Part shown: positions 5,280-5,684 of the stretch, one piece after another
Layout of the letters: each line of letters opens with the position of its first letter
Numbering within the stretch: position 1 is the first letter of the stretch
DNA from: an uncultured Lachnospiraceae bacterium
GTDB taxonomy: Bacteria > Bacillota > Clostridia > Lachnospirales > Lachnospiraceae
Direction: 5' to 3'
DNA length: 5,684 bases
NCBI GenBank assembly: GCA_902782625.1
Contig: CACZNZ010000046.1
Span: 1-5,684, forward strand
Made by a program: the position numbers and the translations under genes
Notes under the pieces: model-generated
Database searches by the model: none
What the model saw: only the letters and a program-made list of their open reading frames with translations
What the model was told of the DNA's origin: nothing

Positions 5280-5684
5280 ATTGCTTTATCATCATGGCAG
5301 CGATCATCTCCATCAGGATCACCGCTGCCGCCTCTCCAAAGACTTCATCATTAATATGATTCTCCATCTCGATGATCGGTACTCTGTTGATATCCACATT
5401 TTGTTTTAGGGCATCGAATAATGCCTGATCTTCCTCGGGACCATAGAAGGGTTCTCCTTCCTGATCCATCGCCGAAACCCCTTTTAACGGCAACAAAAGA
5501 ACCGCCCCTCCCCGGGAAAGGTTCAGTTTGCTCGCAAGCCTCTGGCCGAGACGTACATTTTCTTCTTTATTCGTCCTCATTATGGTAATCATAGGATTAT
5601 GCGCATGAAGATTTCTGTCTTTATAAATATCCGGGACCGTATGCGGAGGACCGAATGTCACAATGTCCATGGCGCCGACAGATA
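5278..5684 (-). CDS. UPF0261/Tm-1-like protein, C-terminal part (cut by window edge)
   Basis: The frame is open from the right edge to a stop at 5280-5278, giving 134 complete codons before the stop. The codons before the internal ATG at 5670 read SVGA and fit the family, so the true start lies outside the window. The visible part resembles the C-terminal half of UPF0261 (PF06792, Tm-1-like; members are usually about 400 residues): SVGAMDIVTFGPPHTVPDIY, then 'HNPMITIMRTNKEE', 'LGQRLASKLN', 'LLLPLKGVSAMD..GEPFYGPEED' and, near the end, 'MENHINDEVFGE'. The eukaryotic relative Tm-1 of tomato binds viral replication proteins through its N-terminal half. The bacterial proteins have no well-defined role and often sit beside a TIM-barrel partner protein. 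Any partner would lie outside this window. The family call is good and the function unknown. It converges on the pilin gene and shares its terminator. Confidence 0.85.
   Translation of the reverse strand, partial: SVGAMDIVTFGPPHTVPDIYKDRNLHAHNPMITIMRTNKEENVRLGQRLASKLNLSRGGAVLLLPLKGVSAMDQEGEPFYGPEEDQALFDALKQNVDINRVPIIEMENHINDEVFGEAAAVILMEMIAAMMIKQ

Overview
This 5.7 kb window reads as chromosomal DNA of a low-to-moderate GC Gram-positive anaerobe. The best guess is a gut Clostridia/Lachnospiraceae-type Firmicute. That guess rests on strong AGGAGG-like ribosome binding sites, sigma-A-type promoter boxes, an LPXTG-anchored isopeptide pilin, a BspA/DUF285-type secreted protein followed by a Clostridia-style repeat domain, and A/T-rich intergenic DNA. 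The taxonomic assignment is inference. No mobile element, tRNA, rRNA or CRISPR array was seen.

Left part (1-1534, minus strand): nagB, encoding glucosamine-6-phosphate deaminase, is followed after 36 bp by a secreted surface protein gene that runs off the left edge of the window. The surface protein has a signal peptide, a BspA-like leucine-rich segment and the start of a C-terminal repeat domain. No terminator is visible between the two, so they are probably co-transcribed. A strong promoter with a palindrome over its -10 box sits upstream of nagB.

Middle part (1683-5221, plus strand): an approximately 12-TM membrane protein of the O-antigen ligase/Wzy/PglL superfamily carries an unusually large extracytoplasmic domain. 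It is followed after 131 bp by a 500-residue sortase-anchored pilin with signal peptide, D1, isopeptide D2 domain, SpaA/Cna-B-like domain and LPSTG anchor. No sortase gene lies beside the pilin. The pilin has its own candidate extended -10 promoter. The pilin start region can also base-pair with a pyrimidine tract that would be present only in transcripts reading through from the ligase gene.

Right part (5245-5684): a bidirectional hairpin terminator separates the pilin gene from a convergent minus-strand gene. That gene encodes the C-terminal part of a UPF0261/Tm-1-like protein and is cut by the right edge.

The most interesting hypothesis is that the WaaL-like enzyme is dedicated to the neighbouring pilin, for example as an O-glycosyltransferase, or acts on a surface polysaccharide displayed with it. 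The sequence shows only the adjacency and the domain types. The functional link is inference.
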